This document shows positions 41,613 through 57,649 of a stretch of DNA of 64,000 nt, one piece after another. Origin of the DNA: Theocolax elegans (taxonomy: Eukaryota > Arthropoda > Insecta > Hymenoptera > Cerocephalidae); contig CM047429.1 of the NCBI GenBank assembly GCA_026168455.1, positions 57,913,623 through 57,977,622 of the forward strand, given 5' to 3'. The notes under the pieces are model-generated. The model saw only the letters and a program-made list of their open reading frames with translations, was not told the DNA's origin and ran no database searches. Both the position numbers and the translations under genes were made by a program. The first letter of the stretch is position 1. Each line of letters starts with the position of its first letter.

Positions 41613-44600
41613 ATGCTGCGAGGTCAGCTGAAAGAGTTCTCATCCTGGATGGTTTGTCTTCGTCCAGAGCCATTCGAACCCAAAATGTTTGGCTCTAAAA
41701 CAAGTGGTAGTACTTTTTACACAGATTTACATATCACGGATGACAAGGATTTACAACCTGCTTCCGTTGAATCAGATAAGACTGGAAATAGAAATTCAAG
41801 ATTATTAGAGCAACAAAGTGCAGCTAGTGAAGATGGCAATTCACAAGATTCCGATTCTGTCGGTGGACAGGAGGAACAAAATCAGTTTCCTAGACATTCC
41901 TTTCACAGGATTGCCAGTTTTGGAGGTTTCCCAAGATTTAGACCCTTTGTTATGTCAACTTCTGCTACAACTGTTTGTACAGAAGTTAATACAACCCAAG
42001 AAACAACTATTGAATCATCTTATACAAAAATGTCACACAGTGTTTTAGAATATCGCAGTAGCAGGTAAATTATTATTTAATCTGGTTTTATAAAGTATTT
42101 TACTTGTATGCAATATATATCTAATAATATGACTCATTTAGATATTTTGAATTAAGTATTTTATTATATATTGCAGATATGTAGTTGCAGATAGTTCTTA
42201 TCAAAATGATTATGCTGTAAGTGAATCAGAAAGCGATGAAGAGTCAGATGAAACTAGATCTTCAGAAACAGATTCAGCCATTGTAGCCGATCATGCTGAT
42301 GATTTACTAGCAGAACATAAACTTAGAGCTAAGAAAAATTCCATAGATGCAAAAAGAAAAAAAGCAAGGCATATTGCAAATGAATTGTTAACTACAGAAA
42401 AGAAATATGTTAACATTTTGTATTTAATTGATCAAATTTTTCAATTTCGAGTTGATCAAGAAAACAGAGCTCATCCAATGTTTCCACCTGAAACTGTTCA
42501 ACATATGTTTTCAAACATTAAGTCAATATATAAATTTCATAATGATTTCTTGTTACCACAATTAGAAGAGAGGATAGAGGCTTGGGATGCTGATCCAAGA
42601 ATAGGAGATATTATGAAAAATTTTGCACCTTTTTTAAAAATGTATACTGAATATGTAAAAAATTTTGACTATGCAATAAATCTTATTAGCACGTTACAAC
42701 AAAAAGTTCCAAGATTTGCCTCCATTATAAGTGAAATACAAAAATTGGAGGAGTGTGCAAAACTAACTTTAGCACATCACATGCTCAGTCCTATTCAAAG
42801 ATTACCAAGATATGAATTACTGTTAAAAGACTATTTAAGAAACCTTGTTAAAGATAATCCCGACTATGAAGATACCAAAAGTAAGTATAAACACTTTGAT
42901 TCATACATACACCGTGAGTAGAAAATTGATAACTACTGGTAATTTAAAACATTTAACAACTGTGAAACTTATAAAAAATATTTGATTTTTTATTATCAAT
43001 TTTCTATTAACTTCACAACTGTCATTTGCCGACTTTTAATTAATTATTATATTAGTAAACTAATATTTAAACGTAAATTTACTAAACGTGGAACATTTTA
43101 TACAGAGGCCCTAGAATTAGTATCAACAGCTGCAAATCACACAAATGAAGCTATGAAGAAAATTGACAAATTTAAGAAATTATTGGAAATTCAGGAAAGT
43201 ATTTACGATTCGACCGATCTAGTCAGTGCGACGCGCGAGCTCGTCAAAGAAGGAAGAATCGTTAAGATTTCAGCCAGAAGTGGAGACCACCAAGAAAGAC
43301 ACATGTTCCTAGTAAATATCTTAAATACATAATGGTCTTAAAATATGAAAGTCTAAAGATTTATAAAACATTTAATTGATATAAATTTAATGCAAACTTT
43401 GCAAATCATGTATTAATATTATCATTAACTTTAATTAATTTTTACTTTGAGGACTTGAACTTATAAATATAAACAAAAACTTTAATATAAAAATAGCTAC
43501 CATATTTTATTCATTTTTTTATGCGTACAATGATGAATAAACAAACATAAGTGGAGTTTCAAAAAGCTCACACATGCTAAATAAATTTAAACACTACGCA
43601 TTTTATAAAAAAAAACTAATCAATCAAGTGAATCCAAATTAATAACGTATGTATAATATTTCATTAAAGTTTAGCGATATTCTGCTGCTTTGCTCGTTGC
43701 GACTGATACCCGGACCAATGTACCGCCTCCGGGCTAAGTTTATGATCGAGAATCTACAGGTGATTGAGGGCGACAACCTCGAAACAGCCAACACGTTTTA
43801 TCTACGGGACGAGAATAAAAGCGTTGAACTTTACACGCATTCAGCAACAGAAAAGGCGGCCTGGCTCGACGCCCTCTTCGAGACTATGCAAGAAATCATG
43901 AGGCGTAAAGCAAGCCTCAAAACCGGCAATGCTAAGACCGCCTTGGTCAAGGCCGACGATGTCACACGTTGCATGGTATGCGAGGTCATATTCTCCGTCA
44001 TGAAGCGAAAGCACAACTGCCGAGCTTGTGGAATCGTAAGTACAATCACCCACTAATTCTGGGAACCTCTTCTCTCTTTCTATATATCTCTCGTTCTCTC
44101 TTGAGGTACTTAGACGAATTATGAATGGTTTAGCTTTTATATATCTGATGACGTTTCCTGTATTTCCACGCGTTGTTGAGATATATTTGCGTGTCAAATT
44201 TTTATTGTTTAATTTTTGTTCATTCATTTTATCTGTAATATAAGTTTATTTTAAAGTTAGATATTTACAATTCCGTATGTTACGATCACTTAATTATGCT
44301 ATACGTAAATGATGAATATATTTTTACATTTTTTAATTTATCATGCAAAGGCGAGGTTTTCAAGAGTAAACGAAAACATTACGTTCAATTCAGTGTCATT
44401 CCAATACTAATGGTTTAACCACTTTGTAAATGTGTGCATCCGAAAGGGAGGTATTGAATAGTTGCAATTCAGTATTACTCACGTTCATGGATGCACGCTT
44501 TCTTTGTCTGAACGGAATTATATGGCCGGAAACTCGGAATGGAAGTTTCAATAGGATATCTATATTCCTAATAATCAATGTAAATTTATCAAACGTTTTT

Positions 44601-46959
44601 GTAGATTTAGAGGAAATGAAAATTGACATTTTAATTATTTTAAAATGTTAATATTACTTAGCTTAAATTTTTAATGTTTAAGTAGATAGATGAAAATGTT
44701 TTTATATAGTTTATCCATATAATTTGAGTTAATTAAACAAATACAGTTAATTTGACGCAATTGAAGTATTTATACCAAAAGAAAATATTTTTGCAATAGA
44801 TAAATGAATAAAACTAAAAAATAATGTTTTGCATTCGGTTGTTTTGTCGTATCTCAATTAGTAATAGAAAATGTAGTATTTGTTTGAGTCATAAATTCAC
44901 ATGCAAATAAGTATAGCTCGTTCACATACATTAATTTTTTTCAAAAAAGTTGTATAAAAAAAGTATAAAAAATTGTATAAAATAAAAAACCTTAACAAAA
45001 TAATGTTTAACATTTACAGGTGGTGTGCAGTAAATGTTCGAACCAAAAACTTTTATTTGAGGACAACAAAAATATGCGAGTATGTCGTCTGTGTCACGCA
45101 GCATTGACTCAACCGTTAACTAAAACTTCGCCATCTTCACCAAATGGGCCAGCACCGAGTCTTCTTCAAGTGCCAGCTGGGGCAGCTTCCGTCCTCTCCG
45201 GTTACTTGCTTCTTAAGACTCAAGCGAGTAAACCTTGGACTAGACGTTGGTTCGCACTTCACGTAGATTTTGTCCTTTACACATTTAAATCCGAATCAGA
45301 GAGGGCGGCAATGACGGCGACCCCAATGCCTGGTTATACTGTAACCGAGGGCACCGACCTACCTGATGAGGATCCCCTTAATGCCAAGGACCGCGTAAGG
45401 GCCTTCAAGATCCACCACTCGCGCAAGTGTTATTATCTTCAGGCTTCTTCGCAAACGGACAAAGAGAGGTACTCTTCTACTTCTTCACCTTCTTTCGAGC
45501 TCTCGTTGATAGGACGCTTGGATAATTACTTTTATACTTTTTTAGCCTTTTATACGGAGTCCTCCGACTCTTGTTTCTTTATTTTCCTATTTTATCAAAT
45601 TTAAATGCATTATTTATATTGTTATTGCTCAAGATTCAATTTATTAACATTTTTATTAAATTGTTACGATTATTTAATAAATATTGCACAATTAAATAAT
45701 GTATTTGTAATAAAACAGGGCGATAATAATATTCTAAAAATTGTTTCACTTATTTTTATGAAAAATGTATTTTTATGTAAGTGAAAAACAGTAATATTAT
45801 TATTTTAAGAGATGACTTAATAGTTGCAATATTCTCAGACTTATACTAAAATGAATACAAAGTAATTCCATAGATATAAAGTATTTATTAATTAATCATT
45901 AATTAGTAATCATTAGAGTAATCATTAATTAATTCGGCGATTAATAAATTACAGCTTAAACAAATTTTCTTTTTGTGCTATATTTATTAAACATTTTATT
46001 GTTAGTAATCTCTATCTCTATTGTTCTCTTAGGATTGGAAATATTTACCATGTATTTTACAAATATTTAGCCATTTTAGCGTGACGTTTATAAACAATTC
46101 AATGAGTACACACATAATCTGCTATTATGCAGTAAAAAAGAATAATCGTATGAATAATTGTAGAAATAATTTACTAAAACTAGCGGATGACTAATATTCA
46201 AATTTAATGAAACTTCATTCATTATACCGTAGAAAAAATACTCAATATCGTAAAATTTATTACTTTGTAAAGAAAAAATATAAATTTAGAGTATCTTAAA
46301 CGTTGTTATCACGCAACCAAAATTAAACAGACTATGGCGTTATAGAAGCAATTATCTGTAAATTAATAAAGAGGATTAAATTTACCAAGACAGAATTTAG
46401 CAAGTTCATATCATTATTAAAATTAGAAAACATAATAATTAAAACATATTTATTAATGAATTTCAAACTAGTGAGAATATAAATCCATTTTCGAATCACC
46501 TAACCAATTTATAAATATTATTTTAATAATAATAACTAATAATGATCAAGATAATTTAGTAATCAAAATTAATTTAATATAATTTACAAATTATTCTCAT
46601 GGTATACTTATAATTATTTAGTTATTATTAGAATATTTTTTAATCTCTACTATTTTTTTTACATATACAATAATTTTTAATAGTATACACTTGGTAAGCG
46701 TAAAAAGTGTTACAACGAAACACGTGTATTAATTCGAGCAAATATTCAAACGAGTGCATGCAAACTCTTTTGAATTTTCACTGCATTAAACCGTAACTTA
46801 TGATAATACAAGAGAAACTTGTATCAATTAATACGACCGTTAACCCGAACTAAAAACGTTATTTTTTTCAGGTGGCTTAATGCATTACAATTAGCTACGA
46901 AAGCGGAACTACCTCAGTCCATGGACGAAGTCAAAAACGCACAACAGGAAAGTCAATAA
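41613..46959 (+). CDS. FYVE, RhoGEF and PH domain-containing protein (FGD family)
   Basis: Six coding exons: 41613-42064, 42177-42880, 43106-43311, 43670-44035, 45020-45468 and 46872-46959. They sum to 2265 nt, or 754 residues. Domains in order: an acidic Ser/Glu-rich linker (about 165-185); DH domain (about 212-400, with TTEKKYVNILYLIDQ and MLSPIQRLPRYELLLKDY); PH1 (about 428-535); FYVE zinc finger (about 555-602, eight cysteines in four CxxC-type pairs); PH2 (about 633-735, ending RWLNALQLATKAEL). This DH-PH-FYVE-PH order defines the FGD family, which activates Cdc42-type Rho GTPases and shapes actin at membranes. The FYVE finger has KRKHNCRAC where RRHHCRAC is usual, and the leading tryptophan motif is missing. 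The N-terminus is short compared with vertebrate FGD1. The start is uncertain because of the leader ORF. A probable 3' UTR runs to AATAAA signals between about 47945 and 48056, and the gene converges on the P450. Confidence 0.92.
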
Positions 46960-48200
46960 TACCATTGCCGAAGACAAAAAAGAAAAACTATAAAGTATTC
47001 TGCACTGTATTAAGCAACTTAGCCAATTTCCATATCGCGTAAAGAAACAGAAAGAGAATGTCGAAAAATAATGTAGCACATAAGTGTTGATGAATAGTTG
47101 GTACAATTAAGTATTGTTAAATTATCTTACGCGTCCCCCAAACTACAAATATCTCCTTTACACAATATTCAATTTTTTTCGTAAGTACATATAAATGTGA
47201 GACAATTTTTTTAACGACACGCTGTTTTTGCCGTGTAATATGTACAAAAACGCAAAGAACTCATTGCTGTAACGATATATCAGTCAATTTTGTAAGTCTA
47301 TACGTGCGAGTACAATTTAAGCTTATTTGTTATATTGTATAATGTATTATTAAAACTGCGTGAAAACGTTACTTAGAAAGTGATGCGTTCACATTGTTTA
47401 AAAATGGAAATAGAAGAAGACGAAATACTAAAGTAAAAAGAAAATACAAATATTTATCTCGACTGTACAACGCCACTTTTAGAGACTTTATATATATCGT
47501 GTCCGTTTATAAACCGTAAAGGAATCTTTTATGACTATACAATCGTCAAGTCTATTGACTAACGCTGTCGGGGCGCTTGTTATTTTTGTAATATTATGTT
47601 ATAATCTATTTAAATATTATATACGTCGTTTGATCAGCGATAAATAAAAACTAAGATATAGAGTCGATAGACTGTAATTGATAGTGAAAAATATTATCGT
47701 AGACGAGAAGTAAAAAAATGAGAATCGCGCTGGTTTGAGTGATTTGAATGTTAGTACAGAAAAAAACGAGGCAATTGAATTTTTTAGTTTTAGTGTTTTT
47801 TAATCAGCAGCTCGCAATTATCGAATTCTGTGATTTATGCAATAAATTCAATTCGTCCTGGTATTTGTGAATTGCACAACTTTACTTTAGTTCGCTTTAG
47901 TTATAAATTGCACAGGCCTATGTAAATATGAGTTTTTATTAATTAATAAAACGTGGACGTTGGAGTCGATCGTTATGAAATTATATAAAAAAATAAATGT
48001 ATATTAGCTTTTGTTTTACAATTAGAATTATTTTATGTTAACTACAAGAAGAATAAAATTTTCTTTATATTTATATAATTTCCGTTTATCAAATATTAAA
48101 TTTAGTTTCAAAATGTTAATTATTGTTTACCAACGAATAGTTTATAATAATTTCGTAAAGCTTGACTTCAAGGACGTAAAATCAGTGATATAGAAAATAC
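46960..48200 (+). other. 3' untranslated region of the FGD-type gene and convergent spacer
   Basis: There is no further coding sequence. Several AATAAA signals lie at about 47945, 47992 and 48051, so a 3' UTR of roughly 1 kb is likely. The P450 gene ends on the opposite strand at 48210, leaving almost no spacer between the two transcripts. Confidence 0.45.
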
Positions 48201-48209
48201 TGTGTACAT

Positions 48210-50363
48210 TTATTTAATTTCTCTCTTTTTCAGTTTCACATGAATACCATCCGCAGCAGTTGTAAATACTGTAAGAGGCGTCAACAAATTATCACTTTTC
48301 TTTTCATTTGAGACGGTAAATTCTTTTAATATTGCGATGAGGGCCATTTTCATTATAATAATTCCAAGTCTTTGTCCTATAAAATATAAATGCACATAAA
48401 TCTTGCGCGTTATATACGAATAAATGATTAGAAGGTCAATCTATATTTATAATATGCTTATCTGCAAAGGCACTTTAAAAGCTTTTGCAGGCGTTCGATA
48501 GATAGATGCCAGGTTGGATGTATATTTTTTATTTTATACGTGAGCAGGAAGTTGCGAACGATTAGATAAAAGACCCTCTCCCCCATTTGAGAGAAATTTA
48601 TTGGGTGAAGTGCTCCACTATTTGGGTCGATAGAGTATGTGGATCAAAAGCGGTTTGTAGATGAAAACTATTTACTTATGAACATTAATGTCTCCTTGCA
48701 TGGGATATTTACACAGATAATAAGAATTATGTTAAATATTATTTTTTTAAAATGTTTTAGAAAAACATTACCCATATTGCATTTAAAAGTATGTATATAA
48801 TAAATTAATGATTATCAAATGAAAATAGTCCTGTTTATTATGAATGAATTTTTTTAATTGGTATTTAACATAATAAAATAATTTTTTTCTATTATGCAAA
48901 TTAAATATAGATTTATTTTAATGAAAATATTAATTGTCTCATTTAAAAGTATTGTTAAATTGATAAAGGAAATACTCACCTACACACGAACGTGGACCTA
49001 AACCAAAAGTAAGCGAGTATTCTGGTAAATCTATCGCTTCGTTTCGTGGCCTCGTTGGCAGAAATTCGTTTGGCCTTTCAAAGTACTTGGAATCACGATT
49101 AGTACCACTTGCAGAAACGTAGACGCGCATACCTTTTTTAATTAATAAATCACTTCCTGGCAACTACAAGAGTTGAAAAACAATTTTTTGTAAAAAAAGT
49201 TTTTTAATAAAATTATTATATAAAGTACTATATTTTTTAAGGAAATGCGACACCCTAATTGCAGGGACGTACTTAGAAAATTGTAAAAATTTTAAAACCT
49301 AATTATAAGAAAAATTTGAAAAAAATCACAGATCTTGTTAAAAAAAATAGAATTGTGAAACAGAAGATTTTTACGAAATAATTAATCATTTTCTAATTAT
49401 GCGCAAGTAACTATTTTTAGTCGCTAATGTACAGCTATAAAACAATAATTCACGTCTGCCCAAAAATCTCATTAATTTATCAATAAAACAATTTTAAAAA
49501 ATTCACAGATTATCTTAAAAAACACAAAATATCGTTACAGAACGTTTTTTTCGATAAATTGAATTCCTCGTTTAATAAAAAATAAATCATTCTTCTATTT
49601 TTTGGGATTCACATCCTGTTAAGTATAAGTGCAACATATTGTTACGCTAGTAATTTTCATTGTTTTAATTTGAGAAATTTACATATTAATCATTTTTACC
49701 TGATAATCTCTTTGTGCAACTCTATCTACAATAGGAAGTGGTGGATACATTCTAAGTGCTTCGTTTACTATTCGATCCAGAAATGTCATTTGATTTATCA
49801 AATCTACAGTTATCTCTTTATCAATAACATTTTCAATAATTTCATTATATAATTTTTGTTCATCTTCTGGATGAAGTGAAAGTTCATATAAACTAAAAGC
49901 TATAGCTGTTGAAGTAGCTTCAAAACCTGCTACATAAAATGATACTGCCTGGGCCAATAAATTATCACCTTCAAATACTAAAACAATATTAAATTTATTA
50001 AAAAAATTTATTTATTTATTATTTATTATAAACTATTAATAAAACAAACTAGAAAGTTCTTACTAAAATCCGGATTCTGTTCACCATTCTTTAAGTTTAT
50101 AAAGTGATCAACAATATCACTTCGTTTCATACCAGTTTTTTCTCGTGTATTTATCGAATCCCAAAAAATTACTCTAAAATACTGCGCTGGTTCGGTCATA
50201 AAGTTTTCTATAAATTTTATTAATGATGGTACAAAAAATATTATTATCAAAATTAGTCCTCTTTTTATACCAGTCAGTATTTTCAGACCTAAAAATTAAA
50301 ATAAAATGATTGTAGTTATACTATTGTAATAATAATTTTGTAATTTTTATCTGGTAAATAAAA

Positions 50364-50402
<39 letters not shown>

Positions 50403-51353
50403 ATATAATAAAAGTTCTTTATTATAATAAACATGTATAGTACAATAAAATTATTTATATTTGTTATAATATAAACCCTGGCAATTGTTTATCTACAAAT
50501 TTATTGAGTAGCATAAGTTTAGTGTAATTTACTATTAGAACTTACATGCACATAATATATTAGTCTAAAATATGTTTAACATATAATATTCGACGTAAAT
50601 TATAAGGAAAATTCTGTTCATTCTTAATAGTGTCTTAACTTTTAAGAAAATACTAGAAAAACTATAATTACTACAAAAAATATAATTATAAGTAATAGAT
50701 ATTTTACCAGCTTCCCAAAAACTAACATCTTTGTTGTCGAATGAATTTGTTGTGATTCCAAATGCTAATGAAGCAATAACGTCAGTTGTGTATCTGCTAG
50801 AAATATCTTTCAACTCAAGCACTTTCCATCCGTCTGAACAAGTCTTAGAATTTTCAATAAACTTTAACATGGGATTTCCACACTCTTGTATTAAAGGAAT
50901 CATTCCACGCAATTTTAAACCTGTCACACTTGGTGTAAGTTTCTGTCGAAGATATTTCCATCTTGGTTGATGTATACCTAAAAGATTGATTAATCCAACT
51001 GAATCCTTTTGTGATTCTCCTCCAAAAGTACGATTTCCAAATATATCAAAGTCTTTCACCATCACTTGTTTTATCAAATTTATATCTCGAAGAAGTAATA
51101 TTGGTTCATGAAATATATAGAATCCTATGTACGGATCACCGGGTAATGCAGTTTCATATAATTCTTGAATCACTTGACCTGGAGGCTTTTTGAAAGTAAA
51201 TGTATCTGTCATATTTCCAAATATTAAATGTGGAGGAAACGATTTTACTCCACGTCTACTCCAATAACTATGTTTATATTTTGCATATATAAACAATATT
51301 GTAATAAGAAACAAGAACACTGTTGTAATAATGTATATAAATTGATAAAACAT
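48210..51353 (-). CDS. Cytochrome P450, clan 3 (CYP6/CYP9/CYP336-like)
   Basis: Five exons on the minus strand: 51353-50708, 50288-50064, 49977-49700, 49163-48980 and 48376-48210. They sum to 1500 nt, or 499 residues, the usual P450 length. The N-terminus is a hydrophobic membrane anchor (about residues 3-23), as in microsomal P450s. The I-helix motif AGFEATST is at 307-314, the K-helix ExxR is ELAR-type as NEALR (E363, R366), and the haem loop FGLGPRSCVG is at 436-445 with C443 as the iron ligand. The usual PERF motif reads PTRP here (about 419-422), keeping only the arginine position. Clan-3 insect P450s oxidise xenobiotics and some endogenous lipids; the substrate cannot be read from sequence. 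The stop codon overlaps an AATAAA signal. The gene is complete and appears functional. Exact subfamily is not assigned. Confidence 0.95.
50359..50404. repeat. (AAAT)n microsatellite in P450 intron 1
   Basis: About eleven AAAT units inside the intron 50289-50707. Confidence 0.9.
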
Positions 51354-51922
51354 TTTAAATTTGCTTTTGTACTATTTATTTTTTAACTAATTATAACTCA
51401 GTTTTCTAAACTGCTTTAGCAAGACAAGCTTGCCTTGTACTGAGTAGTAAATGACTTAAATTATCAAGATTGATGATGAGATAAGTACACTGAAAAATTT
51501 TAAAATCAAATGTTTGATAAGTAAGTAGTATTAGAAGAGCAATTACTCAACAGTTGAATTTCCAGTTCATCTATTTATATCCTTACTTTTATAATAATTA
51601 ACTGAGGAAAATAATAGAGGAAAAACTTATAAGAAAACTTGAGGGAACTATTAAAATTCGTTTGTTTGAAAAAAATGATGTAAGTTAAAATTTATTTTAC
51701 ATACTTAATATTTATTACAGATTTATAATTTTTGTATTAAAATTATTCTGCATTTACTAATTATTTATAATTTATATTTAAATTATGACCTAAAATTATC
51801 ATTATAACAACAAATGAATGGAAATATGTATAAAATCTTTATTTGAAGTTTATTTAAATTAAAAAAAAATTATATTTATAATATAAATCTTACACACTGT
51901 AAGGTAATATCATTTCATACAT
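51354..51922. other. Spacer between P450 and NSUN5-like gene
   Basis: A/T-rich spacer with no gene. It serves as the P450 upstream region and the 3' end of the NSUN5-like gene; TTTATT at about 51839 is a minus-strand AATAAA signal. Confidence 0.5.
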
Positions 51923-54133
51923 TTATGGATATAATTGACTGTGAGTTGTTTCATATATTTGTGATAGTGTAGAATGATAACTAGAGCTAGTAGCTGCTGC
52001 TGTTGGATTTACATTTAGATTTCGAGGTACATTTTGTAGTAAATTTGGATTGGGTTTTTTTAATGTTTGTGCTTTTGCTGCTTTTTTAGCTTCAAAGTTC
52101 ATTCGCGCCATGAACTTCATTCTTTTTATTTGTTTTTTACTGCTATAATTCTTGGATGGATCTATCTGTGTAGTTGGGTCTTTTCTTACTTTTGCTACTT
52201 TGTTTTTAGGAACATATATTTTAGTAAGTTCACCTCTTAAATTGATTTTCTCTACACTTTCCACTTCATCCAATGTGTATAATTTGGAACCTTTCTTAAT
52301 TTTTTTAACATATGGTGGAACTGGCACATCATAGTTTCTTTCAAAAACTGCAATAAAATAACCCTGACAAAGATCAAATTCTGGAATCACTCGTACACAT
52401 TTATTAGCACACTTATAGCCTGGTAGACTAACACTTTTCCATTCATTCCATAACATATCTCTGACATCTAGTAATGAATAAGAATCTCCAATATCCTTAA
52501 AGACTTCATCTACAACCAATTCACATTCTTCAGGGTGTATAGAACATATAGTATAAATAACCCTTTTTACATTAGGATAAGTTTGAAGAATAAATCTTAA
52601 AATTGTACTAAGCTTAAATTTGTGATTATTTAAATAAGATTTTTGGTTGTGATCTCCAACTTCATAAAATATTCCAGAGTATGTGGAAGAGGGATCAATT
52701 AAAATATATTTAATGTCATCTTTATCTGTTAAATTTAATCCTGAATAACCCTCATTCAGTGCTGTAACGCAAGTCACATTTGTTAATGATAACAAATTTT
52801 TTAAAGCTTCAAACCTAACTGGATGAATGTCATTTGCATAAATTAATCTAAAATGTAACAGAGTAAAATTATTATTATATAATTAATATTTTCAAAAAAA
52901 TATTTAATTTAATATGTTATACCCTGTATTTTCCATAATATTTGCTAAATGATTTGTTTTAAAACCAGGTGCAGCAAATATATCTAATACAAGTGAATTA
53001 GGTTTTGGATTTAACAAAAAACTAGATAAACAACTTCCCTGTAAAAAATAAGTATGTTAAATTATAACACATAATAACTTTAAAAAAGTAACAAATTGTA
53101 GAGTATACCTTATCTTGCAATAAAAATTTACCCTTCACATAACCAGGGTGGTCATAAAATGAAGTTTTAGGGGGAAAAACAAAAAGTTCAGATATATGAT
53201 AATCTCTCATGAAATTTTTTCCATTCAATTGTGAAACTACACTTAAATATTCTAAATATGTTTCACATCGAGGTAAAGGATTCCATCCTTCTTTGCAAAA
53301 TGCACTATAGCTGTCATCTATTGAAATTGACAGTGTATTTATCCGAACGTATGTGGGGAACATAACTGCAACATATTAGCTTTATATATTATCTAAATAG
53401 TCATTAAAATATAATAAAATATGATAAAATATATAAAAATTAGCTTACATTTGTTTCTATCTATTGGATTTGGAATAATACACGTCAATTCTATAATAGA
53501 TTCTCGTAAATCTTCCTCATAATATTTCAGACCCTCAACCTCATTTGAACCAGCTCTTGTAAATTGTCTACCCCATAACATATCAGCTATTATAACTCTT
53601 GCTGACCAAGGATCTAAAAATTTATTTGTCGAGACTATATGGAATTTTTCTATAAGATAATCTATTTCTTGTCTTCGTTGGATTGTTTTTATAGCCAAAT
53701 TATATGTTTCATTACGAAACTGTAAATTATAAATTGATTATATACATTAATGTATTACTTTCAAAAAATAAATAAATACAAATTATTTATTGATTTTACT
53801 TGCTTAAAAATTTCTTAATTCTACTTTTGAAGACATCTAAACTAAACTTACTTTATTTTGATTTGGTAGTAAAATGTTTTCTAAAGTTAATTTTGGATCT
53901 TTCTCCATGCGTCGCAATGCTTGTGCAGCTTTTTTGTATTCCTGAGATAACGGATGGGCATATGAATATGAATTATATCTCACATAAGCTGTCTCTGGAA
54001 AAATCAATATTTTTACATTAAATATATATATTATAAAACCTCTAATACATAATTACAAATAAAGAAAGGTTTATTTACTTCTTTGAGGTAACATAAGTGG
54101 CGGCATTTTTCTAAACTTATTTTTATAACTCAT
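51923..54133 (-). CDS. Diverged NSUN5 paralogue with altered motif IV
   Basis: Six exons on the minus strand: 54133-54079, 53994-53852, 53719-53449, 53365-53109, 53038-52923 and 52847-51923. They sum to 1767 nt, or 588 residues. It aligns to the NSUN5 gene next to it over the whole core, with the same intron positions and three identical exon lengths. The SAM-binding motif I is present (LDIFAAPGFKTNHLA). The motif VI nucleophile is kept (YTICSIHPEE, C382). The motif IV release cysteine is serine (DPSSTYSG, S335, against DPSCSGSG in NSUN5). It has an N-terminal extension starting MSYKNKFRKMPP and a C-terminal tail of about 135 residues rich in Lys, Asn and Ser. Frame and splice sites are intact, so it is probably expressed rather than a pseudogene. 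It may be a non-canonical RNA-binding or trapped methyltransferase. An NSUN7-type identity is an alternative, because NSUN7 is also an NSUN5 relative with degenerate motifs. Confidence 0.85.
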
Positions 54134-55288
54134 GATTGATAAATATATTTCTACTTCGAAATAATTATTAATTAAATATCTGGATTTATTGTTTATTTAT
54201 CAAACTTGATAGGACTGTCGAGTGTTGATACAAATGTAATCTAACCTATAAAGAAAATAACGATAGAGTAATTGTAATTTATAACGTTTCATTTTTCAAT
54301 AATGTAAATTGCATTATAAATTATAAGTTGTTGCACAAATGCTTGAGTGAACTTCAACACTTACATTTTAATACATAAATTCATATATATTTGTTTACTC
54401 GGCGGACGCAAATAAAACTTATGACCATTTTTTTCACTATACACACCTACATGCGCATCAACGACACGACTTGAGTTGTTACTTTGTTAGACCTATCTGA
54501 CTTTAGTTTAAAACTTGGCTTTCACTAATTAGAATTTTCAACTAATAAGGTAGTTAATAAATAATATGCTTAATTAAAATTTTATTTTTAAGTACCATTT
54601 TATTTTAATAATAATTTTTAATAATTTTTTTCCATGTATACAGTTTTAGATATAAGTAAAGACAATTGAAATTAAACAACCTTACTTGTATGCTATAATA
54701 CTACATTTTTAAAAAAAATTTATTTATTTTTTATAATCGTAAAATTTAATTCAAGATAATAAAATAATAAATACTTACTTACGCATTTTTAATTAAATAT
54801 ATTATATATTTAACTCTCTATATATTGCGCCGGTTTCTTTCTCTTACGTTGGTTGTAAATTAGGTTTCCTAACCTGCTGAAAATCATCATAATAATCCTA
54901 AAATTTTATCACGTGCATTTTGTCATGTTTCGTGTAATTTCTTTTCAATTATTGATAAAATGATCAAATTTCCTTGTATATAAAGTTCTTAAAAGATACA
55001 TGTAAGAAAAGTATATTTTTTAATGTATTACTATAGTAATTAAATTATATATAATTAAAAATAACGATTAATGTGTAATGAGTTTTTCCAATAAAATATT
55101 TTACTTGTGTAGAATAACCTGTTAGTTAACTTAATAAAATTTTTATTATTTATTTATCAATGAAATTATTCTATTATATTTGTATACATTTTCATTAATC
55201 ATTAAATTATAATATTTTACACATATGCATTGTAGAATTGATAATAAAATTATATTTACTTTTTATAATTACAAACTTTGCAGATCCA
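54134..55288. promoter_or_regulatory. Head-to-head spacer between the two NSUN5-type genes
   Basis: About 1.15 kb separates two divergent starts, so it must hold both promoters, and may be one bidirectional promoter. A GC-richer patch lies at about 54395-54410 and a TTGCGCCGG patch at about 54825. A donor-like GTAAGA follows ACAT at about 55001, and the acceptor TTTGCAG ends at 55283 just before the NSUN5 ATG. A non-coding first exon in this spacer is therefore likely. Confidence 0.45.

Positions 55289-57649
<2,361 letters not shown>

Noticed and set aside
51923..54133. NSUN5-like copy as a pseudogene
   Set aside because: All six exons keep frame and consensus splice sites, and motif I and motif VI are preserved over 588 codons.
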